This document shows, piece by piece, positions 1-9,191 of a DNA stretch of 64,000 nt. Every line of letters begins with the position of its first letter. Positions within the stretch are counted from its first letter, which is position 1. The position numbers and the translations under genes were made by a program. The DNA comes from Deltaproteobacteria bacterium (lineage in GTDB: Bacteria > Myxococcota_A > UBA9042 > PHBI01 > JACKFB01). The stretch is taken from NCBI GenBank assembly GCA_020632695.1, contig JACKFB010000003.1, positions 1 to 64,000 of the forward strand. The letters are read 5' to 3'. The notes beneath the pieces are model-generated. The model had not been told where the DNA came from. It saw only the letters and a list, made by a program, of their open reading frames with translations, and made no database searches.

Positions 1-1
1 G

Positions 2-97
2 CCGCCGCTCGGCTGGCTGGCGGCGCTGCTGCTGGTCTCCGGGGCGGCCGCCCGCCGCCGGCGGCTCGGCCCCTGCGGGGACGCCGTCAGTCGCTGA
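2..97 (+). CDS. C-terminal end of a truncated protein with membrane segment and basic tail
   Basis: The window opens inside a plus-strand reading frame that stops at 95-97. The visible 31 residues hold a hydrophobic stretch (LGWLAALLLVSGAA) followed by RRRR and a short tail. A C-terminal helix plus arginine cluster is the layout of CTERM-type sorting tails and of ordinary C-terminal membrane anchors. Most of the gene lies upstream, so neither can be chosen. Its end overlaps the 3' end of the convergent lipoprotein gene by 11 bp. The call rests on reading-frame openness and composition only. Confidence 0.35.
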   Translation, partial: PPLGWLAALLLVSGAAARRRRLGPCGDAVSR

Positions 98-2738
98 CCT
101 CGAGGCGCAGGACCGTCCCGAGATCGCCTACCACGTAGACCTGCCCCTGGCCGTCGCCGTGGATGCCGTAGAGGGTCGCCACCGACCCCGAGGGCCAGGG
201 CGTCCACTCGGCGCCGTCCCAATGCACGATCTGCCCCTCGTTGCCCACCGCCCACACGTCGTCGGCGGCCAGCCCGTACACGCCGCGCAGCGTGACGCCG
301 AGCCGCGGGTCCTTCGAGCTCCAGGTCTGGCCGTCCCAGTGCAGGATCTGGCCCTCGGCGCCCACCGCCCACACGTCGTCCTCGGCCGCGCCCCACACCG
401 CGTGCATGGTGTTGGTCACCGCCTTCTGGGAACCGTCGGACACGGGGATCGGCTGCACCGGCGCGCGCACCCAGCCCAGCTCCGACCGCTTCATCACCAC
501 CCCGGCGCCGCCCACCGCCCAGGTCTGGCCGCCCGGCCTGCCGAACACCCCGCGCAGATGTTCGGTGGTGCGCGTGGCGGCCAGCGACCAGTACTCGCCG
601 TCATAGTGGACGATGGTGCCGTTGTGGCCGGCCGCGTAGATGTCGTCGGCCGCGCGCCCCCACAGCGTCTCCAGCGAGCCCAGGGTGGTCTGGATGACCT
701 CCCAGGCGCTGCCGTCCCAGTGCAGCATGATCCCCCCCAGGCCCACCACCCACACGTCGTCGGGTGAAGCCCCCCAGACGGCCCGCAGGTGCTGGGTCGA
801 GCTGACGTCCTGGAGCGCCCAGCCCGTGCCGTCGTCGCGGAAGATCTGCGAGTCCTCGCCCACGACGATCGAGACGTCGCCCTGGTTCCAGCCGGCGTCC
901 AGCTCGCCGACGCCGATGAAGACGGGGTCGGCCACGAACCCGATATCCGCCGAGCCGCGCATCACCAGCCCGGAGTTGCCGGCGATGAGCACCTGCCCGA
1001 GGCCGGCGCTGGTGACGCTGCGCAGGTTGGACTTCGACGCCGCGGCGGGCAGCGCGGTGAGCAGGCTCCAGATCGCGCCGTCGTAGTGCAGGACGGTCCC
1101 CCCGTCGCCCACGGCGTAGGCGTCGGTCGGGGCCAGGGCGACCACGGCGTGCAGGTTCGCCGAGGTGGGCACCGAGACCAGCGACCAGTCCTCGCCTTCG
1201 CCGCGGATGAGGGTGCCGCCGTCGCCGACGGCCCAGAAGGTGACCCCGTCCGCGCTGTGGACGCCACGCAGGGTGAAGGCGGTGGGGCTCTCGGCCGGCA
1301 CCAGGCCCCCGCCACCGTCGGAGACGGCGATGGCGCCCGAGGAGCCCACCACCACCACCCGATCGCCCGCGCCGTGCATCGCGTTCCAGGTGACCAGGGG
1401 CGGCCCCCCGCCGACCTCGTGCCAGGAGGCGCCGTCGAAGTGCGCGATGGCGCCGGCCAGCCCCACGGCCCAGACGTCGTCGGGCGCCACGGCGGCGACC
1501 CCGAAGAGCGTCGGCAGCGCGAGGTCGACGCTCTGCTCGCAGGTGGAGTCGATGACGATGTCGTCCAGGTAGACGCCCTCGCCGAAGTTGAAGGACGAGA
1601 CCACCGAGTCGAAGCGGAAGCGCAGCGACACGGCCGCGCCCCGCCAGGCCGAGAGGTCCACCGTGACGGGCACGAAGCCGGGTGTGGGCACCGTGGGCAG
1701 CGACGCCTTGCTCCAGACGGTCTGCACGGTCTGCCCGCTGGCGACCTCCAGGGTGAGCAGGTGGAAGCTCGGCGAGGCCTCGGCGTCCAGGAAGACCTGG
1801 AAGTGCAAGGTCGCGCGGCCGGATTTCGGGAGCAGCACCGTCGGGCTGGCGATGGTGGCCGCCACCGCCTGGCCCGTGTCGAAGTCGGGCAGCGGCTTGC
1901 TGGGGTCTCCGAAGTAGAGCGCCGACGGGGCGCTGGTGTAGCGCGCCTGGCCCGTGAGCGGGTCGATGTGGCTGACCGGCTGCCACTTCAGGCCCCCGGT
2001 CTGGGCGAGCTGGGTGAAGCCGCTGGCCGTCCCTTGATCGAAGTTCCAGGACGCCAGCGTGGTCCCGCAGCAGCCCGCGCCGCCGCTGGAGCTCACCACG
2101 CAGAGCCCGTCCTGGCACGTGGCGTCGGTGCAGGGATCGTCGTCCTGGCAGTCCGCGGCCGTCGCGCAGCCGCCCCCCGCGCCGAAACCGCCGGTGCCGC
2201 CCTGGAGCACCGCGCCGTCCTTGCCCACGGCCCAGAGGTGCCCGGCGTCGGTGCCGCTGATGGCGTTGAGGAGCTGGTTGCCGCCTCCCTGGCTCAGGCG
2301 CCGCCAGGTGCCGTCGGGGTCGCGGGCCACGACCACCCCGTCGTTGCCGACGGCGACGAGCCGCCCGGCCTCGCCGGCCCAGACGCCCTTGTAGACGAAG
2401 TCGGTGCCCAGGCCCGTGGGCTCCTGGACGAAGCGGCGCGTCCGGGCAGGCGCGTCGGGGCCCGCGTCCAACGCGTCGTCGGCGACCTCGGGCCCGACCT
2501 CGGCCGGCACGTCGGGCGCCGCGTCCGTGACCTCCGGCCCGAGCTCGAGCGCCACGCCGTCGTCCGGGCCGCCGGTCGCGTCGGGCAGCTCGGCTGAGCC
2601 GCCGCCGTCAGGCCCGGCCCCCTCGCCGCCCCCGCAGGCGCCCAGGCTCAGCATCGCCAGGGCCAGGGCGGCCAACCAGGGCGCCGCGCTCCTCGGGCGG
2701 AGCGACCGCGGCGGGTGAAGCAGTCTCGTCATGACCAT
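87..2738 (-). CDS. Large surface lipoprotein with beta-propeller-like DDVWAVG repeats
   Basis: Predicted secreted lipoprotein of 883 residues. The N-terminus is basic then hydrophobic and ends in a lipobox (LGAC, Cys35), followed by an Asp/Pro/Gly-rich linker to about residue 100. A cysteine-rich segment lies near 190-225, then a jelly-roll-like region at roughly 225-400 (starting ASWNFDQGTASGF). From about 400 to the end there are repeats of the type 'DDVWAVG..G...HWDG..W', which resemble YCF48/Kelch-like propeller blades. A second in-frame ATG lies two codons in. It is the last gene of a three-lipoprotein run, 16 bp after the TIG-domain gene. Such proteins are usually surface-exposed with unknown ligands. 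No enzyme motif is visible. Confidence 0.8.
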   Translation of the reverse strand: MVMTRLLHPPRSLRPRSAAPWLAALALAMLSLGACGGGEGAGPDGGGSAELPDATGGPDDGVALELGPEVTDAAPDVPAEVGPEVADDALDAGPDAPARTRRFVQEPTGLGTDFVYKGVWAGEAGRLVAVGNDGVVVARDPDGTWRRLSQGGGNQLLNAISGTDAGHLWAVGKDGAVLQGGTGGFGAGGGCATAADCQDDDPCTDATCQDGLCVVSSSGGAGCCGTTLASWNFDQGTASGFTQLAQTGGLKWQPVSHIDPLTGQARYTSAPSALYFGDPSKPLPDFDTGQAVAATIASPTVLLPKSGRATLHFQVFLDAEASPSFHLLTLEVASGQTVQTVWSKASLPTVPTPGFVPVTVDLSAWRGAAVSLRFRFDSVVSSFNFGEGVYLDDIVIDSTCEQSVDLALPTLFGVAAVAPDDVWAVGLAGAIAHFDGASWHEVGGGPPLVTWNAMHGAGDRVVVVGSSGAIAVSDGGGGLVPAESPTAFTLRGVHSADGVTFWAVGDGGTLIRGEGEDWSLVSVPTSANLHAVVALAPTDAYAVGDGGTVLHYDGAIWSLLTALPAAASKSNLRSVTSAGLGQVLIAGNSGLVMRGSADIGFVADPVFIGVGELDAGWNQGDVSIVVGEDSQIFRDDGTGWALQDVSSTQHLRAVWGASPDDVWVVGLGGIMLHWDGSAWEVIQTTLGSLETLWGRAADDIYAAGHNGTIVHYDGEYWSLAATRTTEHLRGVFGRPGGQTWAVGGAGVVMKRSELGWVRAPVQPIPVSDGSQKAVTNTMHAVWGAAEDDVWAVGAEGQILHWDGQTWSSKDPRLGVTLRGVYGLAADDVWAVGNEGQIVHWDGAEWTPWPSGSVATLYGIHGDGQGQVYVVGDLGTVLRLEVSD

Positions 2739-2754
2739 CGCTCGCCGTTCGGGA

Positions 2755-5700
2755 TCAGAGCTTCGTGAAGTTGACGGTGTCCAGCGCCCAGGAGCGCCAC
2801 CGCCCCATGCTGAGATCCTGGAGCGAGTAGTTGTCGATGTCGAAGCCCTCCTTGTACACGCGCACGATGAAGAGCTGCTTGGCCCCCGGCGCGATGCCGG
2901 GCGTGCCCTCGATGTTCGGGAAGTCGGGCAGCAGCACGTCGGTCACGTCCCAGTCGGCGACCATGTCCCACTCGGTCACCGGCCCGGTGAACGAGGGGAT
3001 GGCCACGCTGACGTAGTTGAAGTGCGGCTCGACGCCGGTCTGCACGGTCCAGGAGATCTCGTAGGCGTCGTCCATGGTGCCGCCCTCGGCGGGCTCGATG
3101 TTCTCCGGGACCTTCAGCATGGGGCCCAGCAGCAGCTCGTGGGTGCCGGTGGTCACCACCCGATCCCCGGCGGCGGCCACGGCGAGCAGCGTGTTGGACA
3201 CCTCGTCCAGGCTCTGGTCGGTCCAGGTCGTGCCGTCGAAGTGCAGGATGGCGCCGCGCGCGCCGACGGCCACGATGTCGTCGGCGCCCAGGCCCACGAC
3301 GGCCTCCAGCGTGCGGTCGGTGAGCGGGTCCGTGGCCGGCCGGAGCTCGGCGCCGTCCCAGTGCAGGATGAGGCCGCCCTCGCCGACGATGGTCACGTCG
3401 TCGGGCGCCGGCCCCCACACGGCGCGGAGGTTGCGGGTGGTCCCGCTGGGGATGGTCGTCCACACCGCGCCGTCCCAGTGGATGACCGCGCCGTAGGTGC
3501 CCACCGCCCACACGTCGTCCGGGCCGAAGCCGAACACGTCGCGCAGGTTCTTCGAGGTGTTGCCGAACATCTCGGTCCACGTGCTGCCGTCGTAGCGGTA
3601 CACCGCGTAGAAGCCCACGGCGAAGGCGTCGGTGGGCGAGGCCATCCACACGCCCTCGAGGTCCTCCCAGCCGAGCGACGGCTGCACCGTCCAGGAAAGC
3701 CCGTCGAAGGTGACCACGGTGCCGGCCTGGCCCACCGCCATCGCCTCGCCGCTCGGCAGCGCGAACACGTCGCGGAGGTGCTCCTTGGCGCCGGTGTTCT
3801 GGGCGGCCCAGGTGTCGCCGATGTTCCGCACCACCAACCCGTCGGTGCCCACGCCGTAGAACTGGTCGGGCCCGGCGGCCCACAGGGCGTTGATGTTCTT
3901 GGTGATCCCGGTGGAGCGCGCCTCGAAGCCGTCTTCCGTGCGCTCGTAGAAGCGGTCGTCGGAGATCTCGCGGATCCCGCTGTGCAGCGTCAGCGAGTAG
4001 GGCTGCGTGTCGTCGGAGTACGAGAAGGCGCCTGCCATCAGCGTGTAGCTGGCGTCGTAGAGGTCCCCGGTCAGCGCCTTGGGGACGTGGGTCTTGGTCA
4101 GCTCGTCGGTGAAGTCGATGACCGGCTCGAAGAACTCGAGCACGCCGTCGGCGCCCAGATCCAGGTAGATGAACATCGCGTTGACGTCGGGCCCGTTGAT
4201 GCCGGTGGGCGGGTCGTCGAGGCGGACCTTCAGCTCGCCGTTGAGCGGGTGGTTGAGGACGATGTCCTCCTCGTAGACCTCGTCGGGCAGCGCCAGGACG
4301 TGGCGGCGGATGCCCAGCGCGTAGGGCGTGAACTCGTCGAGGTCGTCGTTCTGGACGCCGCCCCAGCAGAACACGGCCTGCTCACCCACCGGCAGCGAGA
4401 GCTCGAAGCGTCGGTCGGCGTCCACCTCGACACCCGGCGAGGCCAGGTAGTCGGGGCTGAAGATCGACGCCCGGGTGTAGTCGCAGAACGCCGTCACCCG
4501 GCCGGCGGAGGGCACGCACTGGTGCACGCTCTGGCCGTTGATGGGCATGCAGATGAAGCCGGACGCGCAGTCGGCGTTGGTCGAGCAGTGCGAGGTGCAG
4601 TACTTGCCCTGCTGGGGAAGCTCCGAGCAGGTCAGGCCCAGGCAGTCCTCCTTGACGGTGCACGGATCGCAGAGCTTGCCGGGGGCGTCGGGCTTGTTGC
4701 TGCACTTGCCCAGGGGCACGGGCACGTACTTGGTCACGTTGACGACCTGGCCGCGGAAGATGGGGGAGGTGCCCGAGGGCGGCGGGCCCGGCGACGGCGG
4801 CACGATGGGGTTGAGGTAGATGGTGACGTTGCTGGCGTCGTACTCGATGACCGAGGACGACGAGAACCCGGTCTTCGAGGCCGAGACCATCTGCTCACCC
4901 GCGAGGTCGGGGCCGCTGAAGGTCACCTGCCCCTGCGAGTTGGTGAGACCCTGGTAGGGGGTGGTGGGGTCGGTCCACAGCATCACGAAGGCGTCGGGGA
5001 TCGGCGCCCCGTCGCCGGTGCTGAGCACGGTCACGTTGACCGCGCCGTCGACCTGGTTTCCCCAGGTGCCCCCGTAGGCGCTCTCGGGGTCGAAGTAGGT
5101 GTAGGCCGCCGGCAGGGTGACGGTGCCCTTGGACGGCGAGGTGACGGTCACATCGACGGTGCCGACGGCGCCGGGAGGCGTGCGCGCGGTGATGCGGGTC
5201 GGCGAGACGACGCTCACGTGGGTGGCGTGGGTGCCGCCGACCAGGACGTCGGAGTCCGCGGGGAAGCCCGCCCCGTTGAGGGTGACGTAGGTGCCGCCGG
5301 CGCGGCTGCCCTGGTCGGGGCTGACCACCCACAGGTCCATGGCCGACTGGTAGGCGAACCCGCCGACCAGCGTGTCGCTGAGCGCGCCCTGGGTGACGGT
5401 GACGTTGGCGAGGCCGGGGCTCCCGGCGGGCGTGGTGGCCTCCAGGGTGTCGGCCGAGAGCACCGCGACGCCGGTGGCCGCGAGCGCGCCGACGCGCACG
5501 CTGGCGCCCGAGACGAAGCCGCTTCCCGTCACGGTCACCCGGGTGCCGCCGGCGGTGGGGCCGAAGTTGGGCAGCACCTCGTAGACGGCGACGAAGGCTT
5601 CGTAGGTGTAGGTCGCCGCGTCCGTCCCGTTGGCGTTCTCGACCTGGACGGCCACCGGGCCGACGGTGCCCGGCGGCGCCTCGACCAGGATGACGTGGCC

Positions 5701-6870
5701 GGCGGCGTCGACGCCCTTGACCGTCGCCTCCTTGGGGCCGAAGCGCACGGTGGTGTCGTCGAGGGTGGTCAGGCCCTTGGCCACGATGGTGACGACGTTG
5801 CCGCCGCCCGAGGGCCCGCTCGGCGGCGTGACGGCGAGGATCTCCAGCACGTCGCCCGGCTCGGTGGACTCGAGGTAGGTGAAGGCGTCGACGGCCGTCG
5901 AGGCGCCGTAGGCGGTGGCCACCTGCACGTCCACCGGGCCCGGCGCCGCGCCGGCGGGGCTGATGCCGACGAGCCGATCGGCCGTGAGCAGCTCGACCTG
6001 GGCCAGCGGCAGCCCGCCCACGGTCACGACCAGCGGCTCGACGAAGCCCTGGCCGCGCACCTCGACCACCGTGCCGCCGGCCAGCGGTCCCACCGCCGGA
6101 GCGACCGAGCGCACCCGCGGCGACTCGAAGTAGGTGTAGCCCTTGCGCAGGGTGCCCACGCCCAGCTCGTTGGACACGTGCACGTCCACGGTCGCCGGCC
6201 CGGGGGCGTCCGGCGTCAGCGCGACGATGGTGCCGTCGTCGATGACCTCGACCTCGATGGCGGCGCGCCCGCCGATGAGCACGTTGGAGCCGGGGGAGAA
6301 GCCCGAGCCGTGCAGGGTGACAGGCTCGCCGCCCAGCACCTGGCCCGTCGCCGGGACCACCTCGGTGATGTCCACCGGGTTGTAGAAGAGGAAGGCCGAC
6401 TCGAGCGTCGCCTCGGCCTGGCCGCCGGGCGCGACCACCCGAATGTCGGACAGGCCCGGGGTGCGGGGCGGCGTGCGCACGACGACGCGCTCGGAGCTGA
6501 GCACGAAGACCTCGGGCGCCAGGCTCTCGCTGAAGAAGACGCGCAGACCCTCCGCGAAGCCGGTGCCGCTCAGCTCGACCTGGTCACCGCCGCTGGCGAA
6601 GCCGCGATCGGGGGTGACCCGACGCAGGCTCAAGGCCGACGAGGCAGCGTCAGCGTCGCCGTCGGGGCCGGTGGCGTCGGGCGTCGGGGCCGGGAGCTCG
6701 GCCGGGGCGTCGAGCTCGGCCGGGGCGTCCACGGTCACGTCGGCCGCGCCCGCGTCGGGACCGCCCGGCGCGGCGCCTCCCGTGCCGTCGTCGGAGCACG
6801 CGCCCAGACCGCAGAGCAGCGTCAACGCGACGAGCGAGCGGGAGGCGAGGGCGGTGCGTCGATTCAGCAT
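2755..6870 (-). CDS. Giant multidomain lipoprotein with six IPT/TIG domains and propeller repeats
   Basis: A 1371-residue predicted lipoprotein (lipobox LGAC, Cys25) with an Asp/Ala/Pro-rich linker to about residue 80. Six consecutive IPT/TIG immunoglobulin-like domains follow to about 595, recognisable by repeated 'P..G...GG..V...G.GF' starts. Next come a carboxypeptidase-regulatory-like beta-sandwich (about 600-690), a cysteine-rich block near 715-790 (CTVKEDCLGLTCSE), a middle region without clear assignment, and about six 'DDVWAVG'-type repeats from about 1000 to 1260. A fibronectin-like C-terminus closes the protein. It sits between two other lipoprotein genes with gaps of 9 and 16 bp, so they are probably cotranscribed. 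TIG arrays usually serve as extracellular stalks or adhesion modules. The ligand is unknown. Confidence 0.82.
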   Translation of the reverse strand: MLNRRTALASRSLVALTLLCGLGACSDDGTGGAAPGGPDAGAADVTVDAPAELDAPAELPAPTPDATGPDGDADAASSALSLRRVTPDRGFASGGDQVELSGTGFAEGLRVFFSESLAPEVFVLSSERVVVRTPPRTPGLSDIRVVAPGGQAEATLESAFLFYNPVDITEVVPATGQVLGGEPVTLHGSGFSPGSNVLIGGRAAIEVEVIDDGTIVALTPDAPGPATVDVHVSNELGVGTLRKGYTYFESPRVRSVAPAVGPLAGGTVVEVRGQGFVEPLVVTVGGLPLAQVELLTADRLVGISPAGAAPGPVDVQVATAYGASTAVDAFTYLESTEPGDVLEILAVTPPSGPSGGGNVVTIVAKGLTTLDDTTVRFGPKEATVKGVDAAGHVILVEAPPGTVGPVAVQVENANGTDAATYTYEAFVAVYEVLPNFGPTAGGTRVTVTGSGFVSGASVRVGALAATGVAVLSADTLEATTPAGSPGLANVTVTQGALSDTLVGGFAYQSAMDLWVVSPDQGSRAGGTYVTLNGAGFPADSDVLVGGTHATHVSVVSPTRITARTPPGAVGTVDVTVTSPSKGTVTLPAAYTYFDPESAYGGTWGNQVDGAVNVTVLSTGDGAPIPDAFVMLWTDPTTPYQGLTNSQGQVTFSGPDLAGEQMVSASKTGFSSSSVIEYDASNVTIYLNPIVPPSPGPPPSGTSPIFRGQVVNVTKYVPVPLGKCSNKPDAPGKLCDPCTVKEDCLGLTCSELPQQGKYCTSHCSTNADCASGFICMPINGQSVHQCVPSAGRVTAFCDYTRASIFSPDYLASPGVEVDADRRFELSLPVGEQAVFCWGGVQNDDLDEFTPYALGIRRHVLALPDEVYEEDIVLNHPLNGELKVRLDDPPTGINGPDVNAMFIYLDLGADGVLEFFEPVIDFTDELTKTHVPKALTGDLYDASYTLMAGAFSYSDDTQPYSLTLHSGIREISDDRFYERTEDGFEARSTGITKNINALWAAGPDQFYGVGTDGLVVRNIGDTWAAQNTGAKEHLRDVFALPSGEAMAVGQAGTVVTFDGLSWTVQPSLGWEDLEGVWMASPTDAFAVGFYAVYRYDGSTWTEMFGNTSKNLRDVFGFGPDDVWAVGTYGAVIHWDGAVWTTIPSGTTRNLRAVWGPAPDDVTIVGEGGLILHWDGAELRPATDPLTDRTLEAVVGLGADDIVAVGARGAILHFDGTTWTDQSLDEVSNTLLAVAAAGDRVVTTGTHELLLGPMLKVPENIEPAEGGTMDDAYEISWTVQTGVEPHFNYVSVAIPSFTGPVTEWDMVADWDVTDVLLPDFPNIEGTPGIAPGAKQLFIVRVYKEGFDIDNYSLQDLSMGRWRSWALDTVNFTKL

Positions 6871-6879
6871 GATGTGGAC

Positions 6880-8967
6880 CTATGGGGAGACGGCGCCCGA
6901 CAGCGGGCTCTCCTTGTTGATCTCCGACAGATCGAGCCCTCCCGTGTACCCGTAGGACACGAACTGGTCGTAACCGTAGACGATGACGCCCGCCGGCTCG
7001 CTCGACGTGATGGTGTGCGGACCGGACTCGCTGATGCGCGTGCGGTAGACGCTGTAGGTGCCCGTGCCGATGACCTCGAAGAAGCCGGGCGGGATGACCT
7101 CCCCGTCCAGCGAGACCTCGGCGCCGGTCAGCGTCGTGATGTTCACGTAGTTGTCCTCGTACTCGGCGGGGGTGAAGATCACCAGGTCGCGCCGGTACTG
7201 CTCCACCGGGATGGCCAGCATGAAGGCCGGGTCGCCGGTGCCGGCGTCGCCGTTCTGGCTCTGCCCCGTCGTGTTGGGGCCCGGCGCGTCCTGGGCCGCC
7301 AGGAACTGGCCGACCAGCAGCGGCTTGCCGCCCGAGGTGTGGATCTCGAAGTGCTGGCGGCTCTCGAACTCGAACCACTCACCGCGGTCGAGGATCGGCA
7401 CCTCGATGCCCGGCTGCGGCGGCGTCAGCAGCACGATGGTGTTGTCGGCGCCGGCCATCACCCGCCAGATGTCGGACTCCTTGCCGCGGTCCCAACTCTT
7501 CGACGCCACGTAGCTCGAGCCCCACACCTTCACCGGGTAGAGCTGCTGCTCCAGGTGGTCGGCGCAGCAGGTGTTGAACCCCGCCGACACGCAGTCCGAC
7601 AGCGTCTTGCACTGGGTCTTGCCGTCGTACTCGCACACCCCCTTCTTCGAGGTGGGGTCGATGTTCACGCAGCGCGCAGTGTTGGGCGCGTTGGCCGCCT
7701 CCGAGCCGCCGAACACCGCCACGCGCTGGTCCGACAGGATGCGCGAGCCGGTGAGGTCGGCGCCGGGGCGGTCGGTCTCGATGTTGAGGATGTCGTACTG
7801 CTGCATCTTGAAGATGCGGGTCTCGCCCGGCTCCATGTGCGGGATCGGCTTCTCGCCCGGCGACTTCGGGTAGACGAAGCCGGCCAGCGTGGACGCGCTC
7901 ACGTCGACCGAGACCGTGGTGGTGCCGGGCAGCACCGCGACGACCGTGAGGGTGCTGCGCAGCGTGTCGAAGGTCTGCTCGCGGGTCATCACGAAGTACT
8001 CGCGGCCCAGCAGGGTCGCCGGCAGGAGCAGGCTGGCGTCGTTCGAGAAGACGTTCTCGTTCTCGAGCGGGTTGAACTGGTAGGCGATGACCGGCACCGA
8101 CGCGGTCACCCGGTAGGCCAGCGAGGCCTGGGTGGTCCCCTCGATGTTGCGCTTGGGCAGGCGGAACACCCGGAGCTGCCCCGGCATCAGCGGCTCGGTG
8201 GGCACGGGCACCTCGGTCGGCGACTCCCCGGGGACCGTCGACGGCTCGAGCAGGAAGGGCACCTTCTGCTCCACGCCGCCCTCGCGCAGCCACACCTCGA
8301 CGATGGCCGGCAGCGGCGACGCCGGCGGGTTGGCGACGACGATGGCGTACTGGGCGCCGGCGGCGTCGTAGAAGCCCTGCTCGTTGCCGCCGGGCACGAA
8401 GGCGTTGTCCAGGTCGACGCCCCAGTAGTCGCAGCCGATGTAGCTGTTGAACTTGAGGTTCACCGAGCACAGGCTCTCGCAGGGCGCGCCGGTGAGCTCC
8501 AGCGCGCACACCTGCCCGGTGGTCCCGCCGTTGCAGAAGGTGGTGGTGGCCCACCCCGACCCGTCGTCGGCGCAGGTCTGGACCTCCTCCTCGCCGTTGC
8601 AGCGCTGGGTGCCGGGGAAGCAGACGGTGCAGTGGTCGTTGACGCACTGGCTGTCGCGCCCGTCGGGGCCCTTGCAGATGCCCTCGACGTAGTTGGTGCC
8701 CGACGCGTTGCAGATGAGGGCCTGCTTGCTGCCCTCGATGATGCAGGCCTTGGCGGTGCCCGGAAAGCAGATCTGCCCGGGTCCCAGCTCGGCGTCGCCC
8801 GTGTCGCCCGCGTCGCCGACGTCACCCGCGTCGCCCGCGTCCGCGCCGCCGTCACCGGTGTCGCCGCCGTCCGTCGTCGAGCACGCCGAGAGCAGCACCG
8901 CCGTCAGCAGGGCGAGCGCGGCGAGCAGGCGCGGGTGTAGCGGTCGCTTGGGGTGCGGCATCGACAT
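6880..8967 (-). CDS. Lipoprotein with IgGFc-binding-type domain
   Basis: Predicted lipoprotein of about 695 residues. I chose the ATG at 8967 because the leader then reads MSMPHPKR followed by a hydrophobic core and lipobox LSAC (Cys29), with AGGA a few bases upstream. An ATG two codons later is an alternative, and a longer frame reaches 9003. After an Asp/Gly-rich linker and a Cys-rich region, the bulk resembles the IgGFc-binding N-terminal domain family (PF17517), with stretches such as 'SDQRVAVFGG', 'CCADHLEQQLYPV' and 'WGSSYVASKS'. This domain occurs in deltaproteobacterial surface proteins; in them, real IgG binding is unproven. It is first in the three-lipoprotein run. Confidence 0.78.
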   Translation of the reverse strand: MSMPHPKRPLHPRLLAALALLTAVLLSACSTTDGGDTGDGGADAGDAGDVGDAGDTGDAELGPGQICFPGTAKACIIEGSKQALICNASGTNYVEGICKGPDGRDSQCVNDHCTVCFPGTQRCNGEEEVQTCADDGSGWATTTFCNGGTTGQVCALELTGAPCESLCSVNLKFNSYIGCDYWGVDLDNAFVPGGNEQGFYDAAGAQYAIVVANPPASPLPAIVEVWLREGGVEQKVPFLLEPSTVPGESPTEVPVPTEPLMPGQLRVFRLPKRNIEGTTQASLAYRVTASVPVIAYQFNPLENENVFSNDASLLLPATLLGREYFVMTREQTFDTLRSTLTVVAVLPGTTTVSVDVSASTLAGFVYPKSPGEKPIPHMEPGETRIFKMQQYDILNIETDRPGADLTGSRILSDQRVAVFGGSEAANAPNTARCVNIDPTSKKGVCEYDGKTQCKTLSDCVSAGFNTCCADHLEQQLYPVKVWGSSYVASKSWDRGKESDIWRVMAGADNTIVLLTPPQPGIEVPILDRGEWFEFESRQHFEIHTSGGKPLLVGQFLAAQDAPGPNTTGQSQNGDAGTGDPAFMLAIPVEQYRRDLVIFTPAEYEDNYVNITTLTGAEVSLDGEVIPPGFFEVIGTGTYSVYRTRISESGPHTITSSEPAGVIVYGYDQFVSYGYTGGLDLSEINKESPLSGAVSP

Positions 8968-9129
8968 CGAGGAGTCCTGGCGGCGTCGGCCCCCATGGTG
9001 CAATCGGGGGGGCGCGAGGCCTCACGTGCCGATCCGCCGCGGGGAGGGGTTCGTCGGGCGATGATCGCCCGCGGGTCGCTCCGAGTCAAACGCCAGCAAG
9101 GCTTGCGGCGTACCGGAAGACCAGACGAC

Positions 9130-9164
9130 GAGGGGCCCGGCGGCGCGCGGCCGCCGGGCCCCTC
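9130..9164 (-). terminator. Strong GC hairpin after the outer-membrane protein gene
   Basis: A perfect 15-bp stem (9130-9144 pairing with 9150-9164) with a 5-nt loop starts 27 bp past the stop codon of the minus-strand gene ending at 9192. Bases beyond the stem on the minus strand are moderately T-rich (GTCGTCTGGTCTT) rather than a clean U-tract. It separates that gene from the lipoprotein run. Confidence 0.6.
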
Positions 9165-9191
9165 CCCAGCGAAACACCCGTCAGCGCGGCC

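Noticed and set aside
2731..8940. A plus-strand open frame of about 2069 codons opposite the three lipoprotein genes
   Set aside because: It is a GC-rich antisense shadow. The translation is dominated by Arg, Gly, Val, His and Asp with no domain, and the minus strand shows clear lipoprotein leaders and known domains.
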